NCBI GenBank assembly: GCA_038030265.1
Contig: CM075943.1
Span: forward strand, 40,610,001 to 40,674,000
Length of the DNA stretch: 64,000 nucleotides
Source of the DNA: Corythucha ciliata
Lineage: Eukaryota; Arthropoda; Insecta; Hemiptera; Tingidae
Reading direction: 5' to 3'
A model generated the notes under the pieces. The model was given only the letters and a program-made list of their open reading frames with translations. It ran no database searches and was not told the origin of the DNA. This document shows positions 46,371 to 58,149 of this stretch, piece by piece (positions within the stretch are counted from its first letter, which is position 1; every line of letters begins with the position of its first letter). The position numbers and the translations under genes are program-made.

Positions 46371-46679
46371 CCAAGACTCTTCAACAGCTGCAATATACCA
46401 AGACCCAGCCTTGGCAGCAAGACCAAGACTTTCTACAACACCTTACGATTGAGTCTTGTGCAAGACCAAAGTGTGTTCCCATAGTCGAACGGAACGATCG
46501 GAAATAGTCCTAAAACATGTTGTTTTTTTAGATTTTACTTCTTGGGCAATACGTTTCTCGAAGATCAAGCGGTCTAACGGTCTTTTTAGTTTTGATGTTG
46601 GGAGCAAGCGTTTTCGAGATAATCGATTTTTATAGAAAAAAAAACCAATTTGGTTTCCACGGGATCGAGGGGTGTTTTT

Positions 46680-46892
46680 TTCAGATTCAGCATCTACAAA
46701 CCCCAATTTCGCGGTTTCTTGCTATTTCGAACCCCAATTTCGCGAATTCCTCGCTAATTAAATACCATACGAGAACGCGGTTTCTGCTCTTACGATTAGT
46801 GAAATAAGTTCGCTGGATTGTCTAATTTAGAAAACTTATTTCACTGTTTATAAAACGAAATTCCCGGATTTGGCTGATTCCAAACCCAAATC
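46680..46892 (+). repeat. Family D array, left of the 46.9-kb hairpin
   Basis: Units 'caccccaatttcgcg' and 'gtttcttgctatttcgaa' occur, with 'ggatttggctgattcc' as the last unit before the hairpin. The same family restarts at 48295 right after it. Confidence 0.75.
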
Positions 46893-48286
46893 GGGTGGAT
46901 CCGTATAAGTGTGACAAACATTTTTGGGCAAAACTACGTTAAAAGAGGAGTAAAATGGTACCTTTGGAAGTGTCCTACGTTGATCCGTTCCGGAGTTACG
47001 ATTTTTTTGTGTTTGAAAAAGTAACCAATGCTTGCTTCAAAAAATCCGCAATTTATCGGCTTATATATCGCACCAAATCCAAAACGTGATGCCATTTTCA
47101 GAAACTACGGAACATTTCCTTTAGGATAGAGGCCATTTTATTGCTTCAAATAATCGTCAACACCCAGAAATCTGGCGTTTGTTCCATAAATTTACGTGGC
47201 CTCCAAAATTTGTCCGTTTTACGAAAAGTCGCTGTACCCAAACAGCTTTCTCAACAGATTTTCGATGTATCACAAAAATTTCCCCGTCTTCTAAGCTTCT
47301 TTTTGGCGTGATCACATTTCATGTTACCACTGAGGTTTCTCACGAAAACGTCACGAGAAAGCACAAAAATTGTGTTTTTACGGAACATGGGCCATTGTCT
47401 ACGGTATTCGTAAAGGGTGCAGGGAGATCGGCAGTAATCGAGAACAGTATATCTTACCATGGAGAAGGCAAGAGGCATTCGATTTGACCCCTTCCCCCAC
47501 CAGTGATTCTATAAATTGTCGCCATCCAGGGGGGGGGGGGTATAATTGAATGCCGTTCGCCTACGAAATCTTCTCCTTCCTAAAATATCCTGTCCTCCCT
47601 TTCTAAAACAGTATTTTGACAGAAAAATATAGGCAGTTGCCTATGTGCCAGGTGCCAACAATATTCGTGAAGGGTGCTCAGAGATCGGCAGAAATGGTTA
47701 GGGGGGGGGGGGTCAAATTGAATGTATCTTGTCTGCGATATCTTCTCCATGGTAAGATATCCTGTTCTCTGAATAGCGTAGACAATGGCCCATGTTCTGT
47801 AAAAACACGGTTTTTGTGAATTCTCGTGACGTTTTCGTGAGAAACCTCAGTGGTAACATGAAATGTGAACACGCCAAAAGGAAGCTTAGAATACGGGGAC
47901 GTTTTTGTGATACATCGAAAATCTGTTGAGAAAGCTGTTTGGGTACAGCGACTTTTCGTAAAACGGACAAACTTTGGAGGCCACGTAAGTTTATGAAAAA
48001 AATGCCAGATTTTTGGGTGTTAACGATTATTTCAAGCAATAAAATGGCCTCTAACCTATAGGAAATGTTCCGTAGTTTCTGAAAATGGCATCACTTTTTG
48101 GATTTGGTGCGATATAAGCCGAGAAACTGCGGGTTTTTTGAAACACGCATTGGTTACCTTTTTAAACACAAAAAAAATCACAACTCCGGAACGGATCGAC
48201 GTAGGATACTTCCCAAGGTACCATTTTACTCCAGTTTTAACGTAGTTTTACCCAAAAATTTTTGTCACACTTATACGGATCCACCC
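46893..48286. mobile_element. Third giant hairpin element, 1.4 kb, nested in a family D array
   Basis: The arms 46893 to about 47505 and 47698-48286 are reverse complements along most of their length. Blocks include GGGTGGATCCGTATAAGTGT at the ends, CCATTTTCAGAAACTACGGA, TGTCCGTTTTACGAAAAGTC, GTTACCACTGAGGTTTCTCA and ACATGGGCCATTGTCTAC. The spacer near 47506-47697 repeats part of the arm directly (a G-run, then 'ttgaatg', 'atcttctcc', 'atatcctgt'). The termini carry ACCCTGTATA, an end motif common in insect repeats. No coding frame inside is credible. Confidence 0.92.
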
Positions 48287-48294
48287 TGTATAAA

Positions 48295-48990
48295 TCCCCC
48301 AAGTTTCGAGGATTTGCACTTTTTAAAAACGTGAATTTGGCTCCTTCTTCATACCAATTTCACACTTCTCGCAGACGTTTGCTATGTATAAAAACCTTTC
48401 GTGAGTTTCGCTCTTCCTGAAATCAGTTCCTCTGATTCGGCCAATTTGAAAAACTAAATTGACGAAAAACGAACAACGAAAAAACGAATTCAGTGATTTT
48501 GGCTCTTGCACAACCAAATTTTGCTCCTTCAAAATCAAACTTCACGGATTTTTGCTATTTCAAATCCTAATTTTGCGTATTTTCATTCTTTCAAAAACCA
48601 ATTTCGTTGACTTGGTTCTTTCTGGAATCAGTTTTACAGATTTCGCTAGTTCGAAAAACAAATATTGGCTCTTTCAAAAAGGAAATTAACGAGTTTAGCT
48701 CGTTCAAAAACAAAATTTCGCCGTTTCGGCTCTCGAATAAATGCCAGTTTCACGAATGTTTGCTCTTTAAAGGTAAATTTTGCAAAATTGACTCCTTCGA
48801 ACTTCATTTTTTTAAAATTTTGCTCTTTCAATAACCGAATTCCATGGACATTCACTCTTTAAAGCCCGATTTCTTGGATTTGGCACCTTAAAAACCAAAT
48901 ATTTGGGATTTACGCGTTATAAAAAACCTGAAGTAATGGCTTTAGCTGTCCCTAATCAAATCGACGGGTTTGGTTAGTTCTGGGCTCACT
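48295..48990 (+). repeat. Family D array, right of the 46.9-kb hairpin
   Basis: Very regular: 'aatttcgttgacttggttctttc', then 'aaaattgactccttcgaac' and similar, period about 30 bp from 48420 to 48900. Overlapping frames on both strands are translated repeat. Confidence 0.85.
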
Positions 48991-49069
48991 CAAACACTTT
49001 CTTCAGGTAATGCCTTTCCCTCGTGTGGGAAATTACAAATTAGCGGTTGATTTCTTTTGTCGTATAATT

Positions 49070-49683
49070 GTTACCGTCAAAACCCGAATTACCTAGTCAT
49101 AACTAGTTTTACCAAGGCCCGTTAAATAAAACAAGTATTTACCAGGTAAAACTAGAATTTACGGATGAATTGTTCCATCTTAATTTTATATTAGTTTTTA
49201 CTAGTTAAAGCTAGTGAAACTGAATAGCTCAGTCAAAACAATAAGTTTTGCTCTGCCAACAGTTACCGGTGCCAACCATCTAAATTTTGGGATTCAAAAT
49301 GCCACAACCGTATGCCATGCAACAACAAATGAACTGTATTTCACGAATCTTTTAATTTTTAATCCGTTATTGGTTTCATACTCATAAATTCTTGGATTCC
49401 TTTTTTTCGTTCAGTTTTGGTGGTCTGTCAGACCGTTTGCCTGGAAAATTGTTTTGGTCAGGAATTTCGGGTTTTTACTGATTTCGGGTTTTAACGGTGA
49501 CCCCAAGTGGCTACAACTAGTTTTAACTACAAAATTGTTAGTAAAAACTAGAATTGCCTGGCAACTTTGGACAATTCTAGTTTTGCCTAGTGAATACCAG
49601 TATTCAATAAGGGGCCTTGATGAAACTAGTTCTGCATGACTAGGCAATTCGGGTTTTGACTGATTTCGGGTTTTGACGGTAAC
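49070..49683. mobile_element. 614-bp inverted-repeat element with ACTAG-rich arms
   Basis: The ends are GTTACCGTCAAAACCCGAAT and its reverse complement at 49664-49683; an extra partial copy of the end sequence precedes the right terminus. Arms of about 140 bp pair (for example ACCAGGTAAAACTAGAATT against 49553-49597), and TAACTAG/CTAGTTA words recur throughout. The flanks ATAATT and ATAATC may be a target duplication. It contains no transposase, so it would be mobilised in trans. Confidence 0.85.
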
Positions 49684-49689
49684 ATAATC

Positions 49690-52600
49690 ATCTCGAACTA
49701 TCAAAATACAAGGTTCAAACCAGATATCTGTATATCCAGCTATCGGTATATTTTAGGTATAAAATTTATTCTCCAATATTTAAGTATTCGCCAAGGTGTG
49801 TCACTTTGGAGTGAACAGCTCTCTTTCGCGCCGCCAGCTGCCTGGAGGATTTTATTCTGGGGACGAGTGTTTTTTTAAAATTTTGTGTTGTAACGGTTTC
49901 ATTCAAGTGAAAATATCAGCAGGGGATCTTCATCCTACCCCTTTACAAGGGACAAGGGATATGAAAGTCTTTAAAAAAAAACAGAAAGAAAAAAAAGGGA
50001 TGATAGGAAATAAAGGGTTGCTTTTATCCAAATAGAAGGACAAGAATGATGGGGGAATTAAGATGAGAAAGGGAAAACGGTTCTCAGGATTTGACTTTTT
50101 TTCTGTATACGATTCCTTTGTTTCTTTCTGCCATCATTTCCCTGTGCAATAATTACACCGTCCTCCTCCTCTCACCCTTATGTATCCTTCTTTCAAACTG
50201 AAGGTTTTTTTACCATTTTCACTTTATACATAATACAAACAAATGCCACACAATCGCATCAAGGGGATCTATACACATGTGCTTCTTGGAATGCCAACTT
50301 TTTTTGTCACCGCTCTTGAAAAAAGAGAGAGAAAAAAGCTTTAAATCGAGTCAAACATCCGGTACGTGAATAAAATTAAAAGAAAATAAATCATGGGGAA
50401 CACATGGGCTATGAGATCATCAAAATAGTTGCACATTTTATTCGGTTAAATCAATGGTGATGATGAGGAAGATATTATTTTAAAAAATAAATAAATAAAT
50501 ATGTTAAGGGGCAGAAAAAAGGTCATAATGTTAACACAAGATGGAAACAGAGAATTATGTGTTATACAAAGGGCGATTAATGGGACTTCGGTGTGCTTGC
50601 ACGCAAGCAAAGGTTACATTCTACTATATCAGTCGCCCGCGAGTTCAAGTCTATATAGTTGGGGGTCCTGGTAAGATTGGAGGGAGGAGTGGAGAAGGGT
50701 GAATCGCGCGAGGGAGTTTCTCTGATGAACGTTCTCTTAATAGTTCACTCGATGGTCTGTTGTATGGGGTGAGGAGGGGAGGGTTACTTTTGACGGCCTT
50801 CGGGCTCGTGTTCGAGCTCGTTTTTATACTTTATTATTGGCTCTTCAAGGGATAGAGGAGACGATGAACTGGCAATGCGGGTGGGTTGGGGGTTGAAAAA
50901 GGAATCGGGATCGTAAAATAACCAAGGGGAATCGTATTTTGAATATTGCTGGATGCTGCACCGTGTAGAAAAAAATAGAGGAGAATGAAATAAAATGCGA
51001 AGAAGGAAAAACTCGTGATTGAGCTCTAAATGACGTACAAAAAGCGTTTAAGACTTACTCAAGTGAGGTGTGATGATGGCAAGGGGGCGGAGGGGGTGTG
51101 AAGCGTGTGAGATTCATGCGGAGGATCACGCGAAGTGGCAGGGTGCAGCAGTGCGAGTTTTTTTTTTCATTATTTTTTTTTTTAATCGTGGAAGGCCGGA
51201 CGTGGTTGTTTAGCAAACCCGAGGCAGTCTAAACATCGCTCATTCATCACTTCTTTCACCCCTCCCCCCACCGCCAAGCTTCATTCACAGTTATCACGTT
51301 TCACTTCACTTTCACGAGGAAGGAGCGGAAGCTTCCTCGACCATCCCGCGCCCCAACATCACCATTTCACACCACCTGAATACAATCTTCACTGGCTGCT
51401 CCCTTGCTTAAGTTTTTTAAAACTTCTAAAAGAAAATAAATGCGACTTTTTTGACACTTCAATTATACTTTTTAATTTTTCTTCAAAAACTAATGAACTT
51501 ACCTGTTAAATATGAGTGTCAAAAAGGAAACCAGTTATCTTTTTCTTCGTTTTCCCCCACTCCCTCCATCCCACAACTGATTCTTTTTTCTTATAAGCAT
51601 GATGATAACGATGATGAAGCAAGATTTCATAAAGAGAGCTCAAAGGGGGAAAAAGAATCTGCGCTCAAAAAAAAAAAAAAAAAAAAAAAATTAGAAACTA
51701 TTGCTTGACTCTTCAGGGAGGAGAGCAGAACAATAGCCACATAACGCGCTTAGAGGCTCCTAATTGTCGGACAGGCTATACTCCTTCTACGGAATACAAT
51801 GAAGAATCCGAGTCAAAAGATCTTTTGAAAGGAAAAAATATATAATAATCACAATAATTTATTTCAGATTAGAACTATATTAGAACTAGATCATTTAGTG
51901 CCGTCGAATGGGGGGGGGGGGACTCGTGCTTGATTAATGATAAAGAAGGGTGGGCCGGGGATTTGTCTGCCAAGTATTTTCACAGTAACCACTAGTTTAT
52001 TGTCTTAAATAACAACAGAGTCTCCGTCATGTGATCTTTCCCACCCACTATGCAACTAAAAACATCCTTTCGTTATTCGAAAGGATTTAATAGTTCAGAG
52101 ATGTACTCTGAACTATTAAAATGATGTCTCTGAATATAAAAGAGTTGGCGAGAGATCGACCCTCCCACAATATCACCATCAAAACATCCAATTGAGAGCT
52201 AAACTGAGCGCAAAATGGCTTTAAAACGCAATTCGACTTGAATTATGGGGGCGAAAAAAAAAAAAAAACTCACACGACGTTGATTTATTATTGGCCGTGG
52301 ATTCGTACCGAGCGAGCATTTTAAAATATTAAATTGCAGTATATACCCAAGGACTCATTGCTCCCGCTTTTAGTCCGTCGAAAATTCCTCTCTATAATGA
52401 GGCGAATGGATCGTAATTCCATGTTTTAATCGCCCAATTCTGTGGTTTTCGGGCAGTGGCTATAAAATCATACGCGTAATTTACATAAAAACGAGTTGTT
52501 ATAGATACCCTTCATCCCTAGTGATGGGGATGTTGGGGTATTATTGCGTAGGTCCGCCCAAGAGGGGTGTGATGAATATTGTTCCAATCTTTATTCAGCA

Positions 52601-53255
52601 CTGTAGGTAGGTACTCATCGCTTAATCAGGTTACAGCACTAACACGAGGCAATGGATACGAGGAAAGGCTTAATCACAATTGAAACTGTTACTTAAGAGC
52701 TTAATGAAGAAAAACAGGGCAATTGACTCTTGTCGATAAGAGGATGTACCTCTTAAGAACTCAAAAGGGTTATCACACGTAAGGTTTACGGTCTGTCTTG
52801 TTACATCATGTGTTGATAAAATTTTTGAGCCGCATTTTAAATAATTCACTACATTTATACTACCACATGGTGTCAGAAGTGCTTTTCCATGGATTTAGCT
52901 TTTACAGTATGACTATCGTCATATCATAACTGACTCGTACTGGGAGTGGTAAAAAAAAAGAAGAGAAAAAACTGCTCCGCAGCCATGACCAGACCTAATA
53001 ACCAGTCGTACATGCCATGGAAGGCCTGGTTTGTTGATTTGAAGCTGAAAGAGATAGATATACAAGAAGATAAGTGTCTTCCGGACGGCGAAGGAAGGCC
53101 GTAGCCAAACACGATTCGAGTTTCACATCTACGATACAATAATATTGGCTTGGTTTACCTTGTTACATATAAGGAGAAACGCCTAGAGTTTCAAGAAACA
53201 ATGGCCCTGGTTGGGGTTCGGCTATGCTCATTCCTCACAGTTACGACTGCCAAGG
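49690..53255. other. Intergenic-like DNA, no gene recognised
   Basis: AT-rich with purine tracts, A24-type (51666-51690) and G12 (51909-51920) runs. A pair of perfect hairpins lies at 52065-52120. The short frames show no domain. Confidence 0.45.
52065..52120. repeat. Two abutting perfect hairpins
   Basis: The first has TCCTTTCG (52065-52072), loop TTATT, then CGAAAGGA. Directly next comes TTTAATAGTTCAGAG (52086-52100), loop ATGTA, then its exact reverse complement (52106-52120). Stems are 8 and 15 bp with no mismatches. Confidence 0.9.
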
Positions 53256-53257
53256 GC

Positions 53258-53330
53258 GTTCCCGTAGCGCAATTGGCAGCGCGCTGGACTAGAAATCCAG
53301 AGGTTAAGGGTTCAAATCTCGCCGGGGAGG
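53258..53330 (+). pseudogene. tRNA-like sequence, reads anticodon AGA, probably SINE or pseudogene
   Basis: Acceptor GTTCCCG (53258-53264) pairs at 6 of 7 positions (with G-U) to 53323-53329. The A box is TAGCGCAATTGG, with D stem GCGC/GCGC. The anticodon arm is CTGGA-CTAGAAA-TCCAG (perfect stem, anticodon AGA by position). The B box is GGTTCAAATCTC. The T stem pairs at only 3 of 5. The variable loop is short, unlike a true serine tRNA, and no T-run terminator follows at once. It is best read as a tRNA-derived SINE head or pseudogene. Confidence 0.65.
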
Positions 53331-53925
53331 GGGGTCCATGATTTCTCGAAAATCGGATCGGATCCTTCGTCGTCCTGAAGATATAATTTTCATTTAATTT
53401 ATTTGATAACATAATAGAGACCGAATGTAACGTGATGGGTGCACTCTGCTGACTCTGAATTCAAGAAAGTAGTCCCTAGGTCATTCCTAATGCCCCCCCC
53501 CTTCCTCCGAAACTCTAATACCTTCATCAATCATCACAATTATGGCATTCTTATTCATCCCGCCGGGGCGGTTTCATTTGTTGGTTCAAATTTTACGTCA
53601 TCGTTTCAAAGCAACAAACCAACAATCTGTTATGCCTGGGAGACATGTGAAATTTGGCGTCACATGGATAAAATGGAGAAGACACTAGAAAAAATGCTCG
53701 CCCATAGATATGTGCTCAGGCGCGGATCCCGAGAGTGGCACAGGGTGCTTGAGCCAGAGAGCCAGAGAGTTGGAGTTCCGGGTCTCACGTTGTCTCCAGA
53801 TCTAGAATAGGTGCGGAAATCGTGAAATCGCACCCAGAAAATGTATCCAGCCGCAAGACTTGTAATTGCACGCCATAAACTGGCCTGGGAATAGCCGCAG
53901 TCAAGTCATTTTATAGCACTATCCA
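53331..53925. other. No gene identified
   Basis: A 123-codon frame (53439-53810) starts before the array and shows no recognisable domain. The first part could be the body of a tRNA-derived SINE, but no second copy is in the window. Confidence 0.35.
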
Positions 53926-53929
53926 GCTA

Positions 53930-55259
53930 TTAAAGCACGAATGGTAAGTTTCGACATTTTCCAGTCACAAATGGTCGCCGTTTAGTGATTTTTATAGCGC
54001 TCGATTAGCCAATCAAGCAATTCTATATAGCGTGAGAGTAGTCAGTTTATCCAGTCCTTAGGGTGTATATAACCAATTCCATGGGTGGGGAGGGGGGTTC
54101 GATCAGTTGGTTAGGTGAGGACGGCCCATGCTCGGTGCGCAAATGCCAGTGGTCAGTTTATCGTTTGAAAGGGCTCGAATAGCCATGTTTGTTTGGTCTT
54201 TGCGTTTGTGCGCTGATAGCCACTTTGAAGGCGCGAATCTTCTGTAGCCTCTGTATAGGGTACAAATGATCAGTTTTGTCCTTTTTTTTTAGACAGTGAA
54301 TACCAACAGTGTGACTTATAATTATGCCATTTTAAGGCGTAAATAGTCAGTTTCGTTATTTTATGGCACGAATCGTCAGTTGACATATTTTCAAGGCGTG
54401 GATGGTTCAGTTTGTGGGCCATTTTTTGACGCGCAAATGGACGATTTTTGGCTTTTTAAAGCGCGAATCGTCATTTTAACCATTTATACGTTGCATAGAG
54501 ATAGTTTTACCAAGAGCCAGTGCGTGAATTAGCCCGTTTGGCCATTTCCACGTCACAAACTGTCAGTATATGGTCATTTCTAGGGCATGAATAGTAGGTG
54601 TGATCCCTGTCCTCAGAGCACAAATCGTCAATCTCGCGATTTTAGAGTCTGAACGGTCAGTTTTGCCGTTTTCTGGAGCGGGAATTGCCAATATAGCTAT
54701 TTTTAAAGCTATAAATTGTCATTTTCTGGGCGCGGAATGGTTGGTTTGGTCATTTTTAGGATATTAATTATCTATTTAGACATTTTCATAGCGCGAATCA
54801 ACACTATATTTTTTCTGGCGCATAAAGTCAAATTTGCTGATTTCATGGCTTGGATATAGCCAGTTTGCCCATTTATAGTCAATGAGCTTTGTCATTTATA
54901 AGACACGAATAGTACGTCAAACCATGTCGAGAATGGTCAGTTTGGTGATTTTTACCGCAAGACTATGGTCGATCTAGTCATTTTCAGGTCATGTATCATC
55001 TATTCTAACGTTTTCAGGGAGGGAATCGTCAGTTTATCCATTTTTAGGGGTCATTAAGTCATAGCTGTACCAGTTTTAAAGCGGGAATTGCCTGTTTGGC
55101 TATTAACAGCAAGTAGTCAGTTTAGCCATTTTCAAGGCGTGATTGGTAAGTTTGGCCATTCTTGGCGTGCAAATGGTCGAGTTGGCAGTTTTAAGGGCAG
55201 GAATCACCTGTTCAGACATTTTCAAGACGGGAATCGTCAGATTAGCAATTTTTGGGGGG
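53930..55259 (+). repeat. Family B array, second locus
   Basis: Same unit and orientation as at 13.7 kb: 'gcgcgaatcgtcagtttagccatttttag' style, period about 29-35 bp, best seen at 54440-54790 and 55080-55250. It terminates at a perfect 30-bp palindrome. Confidence 0.85.
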
Positions 55260-55289
55260 GGCCTGGAGCCAGTTAACTGGCTCCAGGCC
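55260..55289. repeat. Perfect 30-bp palindrome at the end of the family B array
   Basis: GGCCTGGAGCCAGTT (55260-55274) is followed at once by its exact reverse complement (55275-55289). GC-rich, no loop. Confidence 0.92.
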
Positions 55290-55489
55290 ATCATATGTTT
55301 ATAATGCACCCTTTCGTATAGGGCTTTCGTAAATATTAAATCGTCTGTATCTGATGAGAAAATGGTCTCATTGAAATTTAAAAGAAGCCATTGGAAAGAG
55401 CACTAAATTCTCTGTAGGATTGAATATTTTCATCTCTAAATCGATCAATATTTAAGTGCTTAAATTGCTGTTGAACAGCCAACATTAAA

Positions 55490-55622
55490 AATTAGGACAA
55501 CCCCGATTATCTCCAAAACCATAAGTAATCGGACCATGGTGTATAGGGTCATTTTGGTTCCAAATGTGACCAAGAATCACCCATTTCATTTATGCCAGAC
55601 TTTTCCGTTACACCCTGTATGC
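55490..55622. repeat. Repeat fragment ending ACACCCTGTAT
   Basis: The segment leads through 'tcattttggttccaaatgtgacc' to CTTTTCCGTTACACCCTGTAT at 55601-55621. Ends with ACCCTGTAT also occur at 21.52 kb and at the 46.9-kb hairpin. I know such ends from many insect repeats but cannot name the family. Confidence 0.5.
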
Positions 55623-57640
55623 TTCTTTCTCGGATATTTTTGCACGTTATATTATAACCCCTTGCAAGCTACAAATTTCTCCGCGGTTTAAAACTTTGTT
55701 AAAAACTTCAAATTCAATTGTTAATGCTCTTTTTCACTCCCACCTACCCTTCCTCTTGCCATCCTTTATTTCTGGAGTCATATAACTGTCCTCGTTTATA
55801 AAATTTCACTGTCCCCCTCCCCTCTTCCGTTAATCCCTTTTCGTATAGTCGTTACAAATTTTTAACGAGAGATTCCAAACATTTAACGACCTTCCCACCA
55901 TCCCCTCCTACATGAGATTATTTTTTCTACTTAAAAATACTCTTTACACCCCCCCTCTCATGTTATTTTTCCCAAGAAACTTCTTAGAAATCACGCTGAG
56001 CAAGACGCTGGATGGATGTGCCGGGACTGGTGGGCGAGCTTCTGAAATTCCTTAAATTTCGAGAATATTTTCTTCGAATGATAGTGGAAGAGCGATAGGA
56101 AAATTATGGATGGCGGGCGGGGGATGCTCTTTGTGGTTTATAAACTGAGAATGTTTTCGGTTGCCGAAACCAAAAAAAAAATTAGGGGGGGGGGTGAGAG
56201 AGGAGAATTCATGTAATTACTAAAGATAGCATCGAAAGAGGCACGCTTTTGGAGAAAACGATGAAAAAAAAAAGTTGGGTAGAGGCGATCTTTGATAATA
56301 ATAATTTATCGGGCTGGGAGTAAAAAATCCTCGATCACATTCCTTTCGTATAAATTTAGCTATTTTGAGTCCTATGATTGAATTTGCATTGTACCCTCTC
56401 CAGTGGTGGATGAGAGCCTCACCCAACCCTCTCGTCTATTACGACTGATAGAGGAAACCAGTGTAAAACGCTGTATAAAGTGCTATTTTCGCCTTAAAGA
56501 GGAGAAAGGGAATTCCGCGTGGCTGAAAAAAGTATTAAACAAAAAAAAAAGTGGCGACAACGTCTCCAACGTCGCTTTAAGTCGTTCTCTCAACTTTGGA
56601 ATGCCTGTGGGCGATAGGAAAAGATGCAAATACTAGATAAATATATTCTATCCTCTGTGAAGTTCTTGAGCCCCCCCCCCCGCGTCCCATCCATTGCTAG
56701 TCACGGTGAAGGAAAAAAAAAAGACTGGCCCCAACTAGGGCGTTGAAAGCGAAACAACTCACTCCTATATACCTTGGCGTAAATACGTGCGGACGGAGTG
56801 TGCCATTATTCCCGGGGAATGAAAAAAAAAAAAAAAAAAACTGGGAGAAGAATTGCGGGAAATATACTCGTAAAAGAGAAGAATAAAATGGTAGAAAATG
56901 GTTATTCCTCTGAGAAAACACATTAATAACTTGAGATCAGTCCGAGATTTATTTACTACCATTTCTGTCACTTAACTTTAAAGGGGCACATGTTCAACTA
57001 GAGCCAACAGGTTTAGAAAGCCCCTCATATCGAAGGAAGCCACTCCTCGCGGCGGAAAGATAAGAAGATGAGAGACGAATGGAAAAAAGGTTTCCATAAA
57101 ATTAATATTCTCGATGTGTGTATGCTTGGGCGGAATGGAATGACATTGCGTGCTGGCTTGGGCTCGCACAAGAAAGAAAGAAAAAGGAAAGAATTTCGGC
57201 CTGAAATCTGGAATGATACGTTTTAATTGTTCGGCAAGATCCCTATAGCATTTCACGGGTGCTCTGGAATTCTTTAGGGGTTGGTGGGACGCAGCTCGAG
57301 CAGCTTCAGGTGCCTCTTCGAAGAACCACCTGATTTGGGACTGATATCCCTCATTCCAGGACGTAAAGAGCACCTATTTGAAGTAGCAAATATTTGTAAT
57401 AGCTCCTATATTGGCTATTGTATCGCTGTATTTGTGCTTCAAATTATTAAAGGAGTGAACTCCGAACGCATCGCTTCAATCGACCGTTTCAAGACAAAAC
57501 AAGTCAGATCAAGTCCAAGAAGTAACAGTAGTACCTCTACTTTTATGACGACGGATATGTGACTTTTTTGAGAAAAAAAAGAGATCAAAGAATGACCAAA
57601 AAAGAACGAAAGAAAAAAGAAACTTTCCCCGCGGGAGTTC
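55623..57640. other. Intergenic-like DNA, no gene recognised
   Basis: It contains a G/A-rich block at 56170-56200, C12 at 56671-56682 and A20 at 56821-56840. The reverse frame 57373-56978 (131 codons) has a plausible-looking stretch (RWFFEEAPEAARAASHQPL) but no domain that I recognise. Confidence 0.4.
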
Positions 57641-57647
57641 GTGTTTC

Positions 57648-57761
57648 CAGCGTTGCCAATTTGACGGATTTTCAAAGTGGCTGATAAGGAAAAAATCCCA
57701 TCGATCGGATGATGGACTTTTTAAACGGAATTTCGAGATCACCAAATGATTTTTATTATTA
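57648..57761 (-). repeat. Dispersed repeat Q, copy 3
   Basis: It starts CAGCGTTGCCAATTTGACGG and continues with AAAGTGGCTGATAAGG, CGGAATTTCGAGATC and TTATTATT, matching the complement of copies 1 and 2 in order. It is shorter by internal loss. Confidence 0.82.
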
Positions 57762-57764
57762 GGG

Positions 57765-58147
57765 AGTTATTGCATAACCCCTTTTTATAGCATGAACTAG
57801 TTATTTTTCTCAATTTTTGGAAAAGTTGCGCCTCCACAGTGACGGCGAGCTGGCGTTGTTTCTATTTCAGTTTGTCCAACGCTTGTTCTCTTTTAGGCGG
57901 GGACTTGACCTATAATATGAGCAGCACATTACTGTATTTTTGTTTTGTTTTGTTTTTCCTTAATTTTACCGCAAATTTGCCTCCATGCCCTGGGCCGAAA
58001 TCTGTGATTTATCCTCCATCAGCTATTGTTCTCAATTTTAGCCGCGATTAAGCGTTTTCCCATTTTCAGCCGCAAATTAGTGCCTTACTGCGCTAATGAA
58101 CAGACGGGGCCTAATTTAGTTGAGCCTTCTCTCTTTTTTTAGCTAAT
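57765..58147 (-). repeat. Family C array, left of the 58.1-kb hairpin
   Basis: Units 'ctcaatttttggaaaagttgcgcc', 'ttctcaattttagccgcgattaagcg' and 'cattttcagccgcaaattagtgcc', interrupted by 57830-57960. The family resumes at 59430. Confidence 0.7.
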
Positions 58148-58149
58148 TA

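Noticed and set aside
53258..53330. Functional serine tRNA (anticodon AGA)
   Set aside because: There is no long variable arm, the T stem is broken, the acceptor end is mismatched and no terminator follows.
56978..57373. 131-codon reverse frame with RWFFEEAPEAARAASHQPL
   Set aside because: Only the first third looks protein-like; the rest is low complexity, no domain is recognised and splice sites are not convincing.
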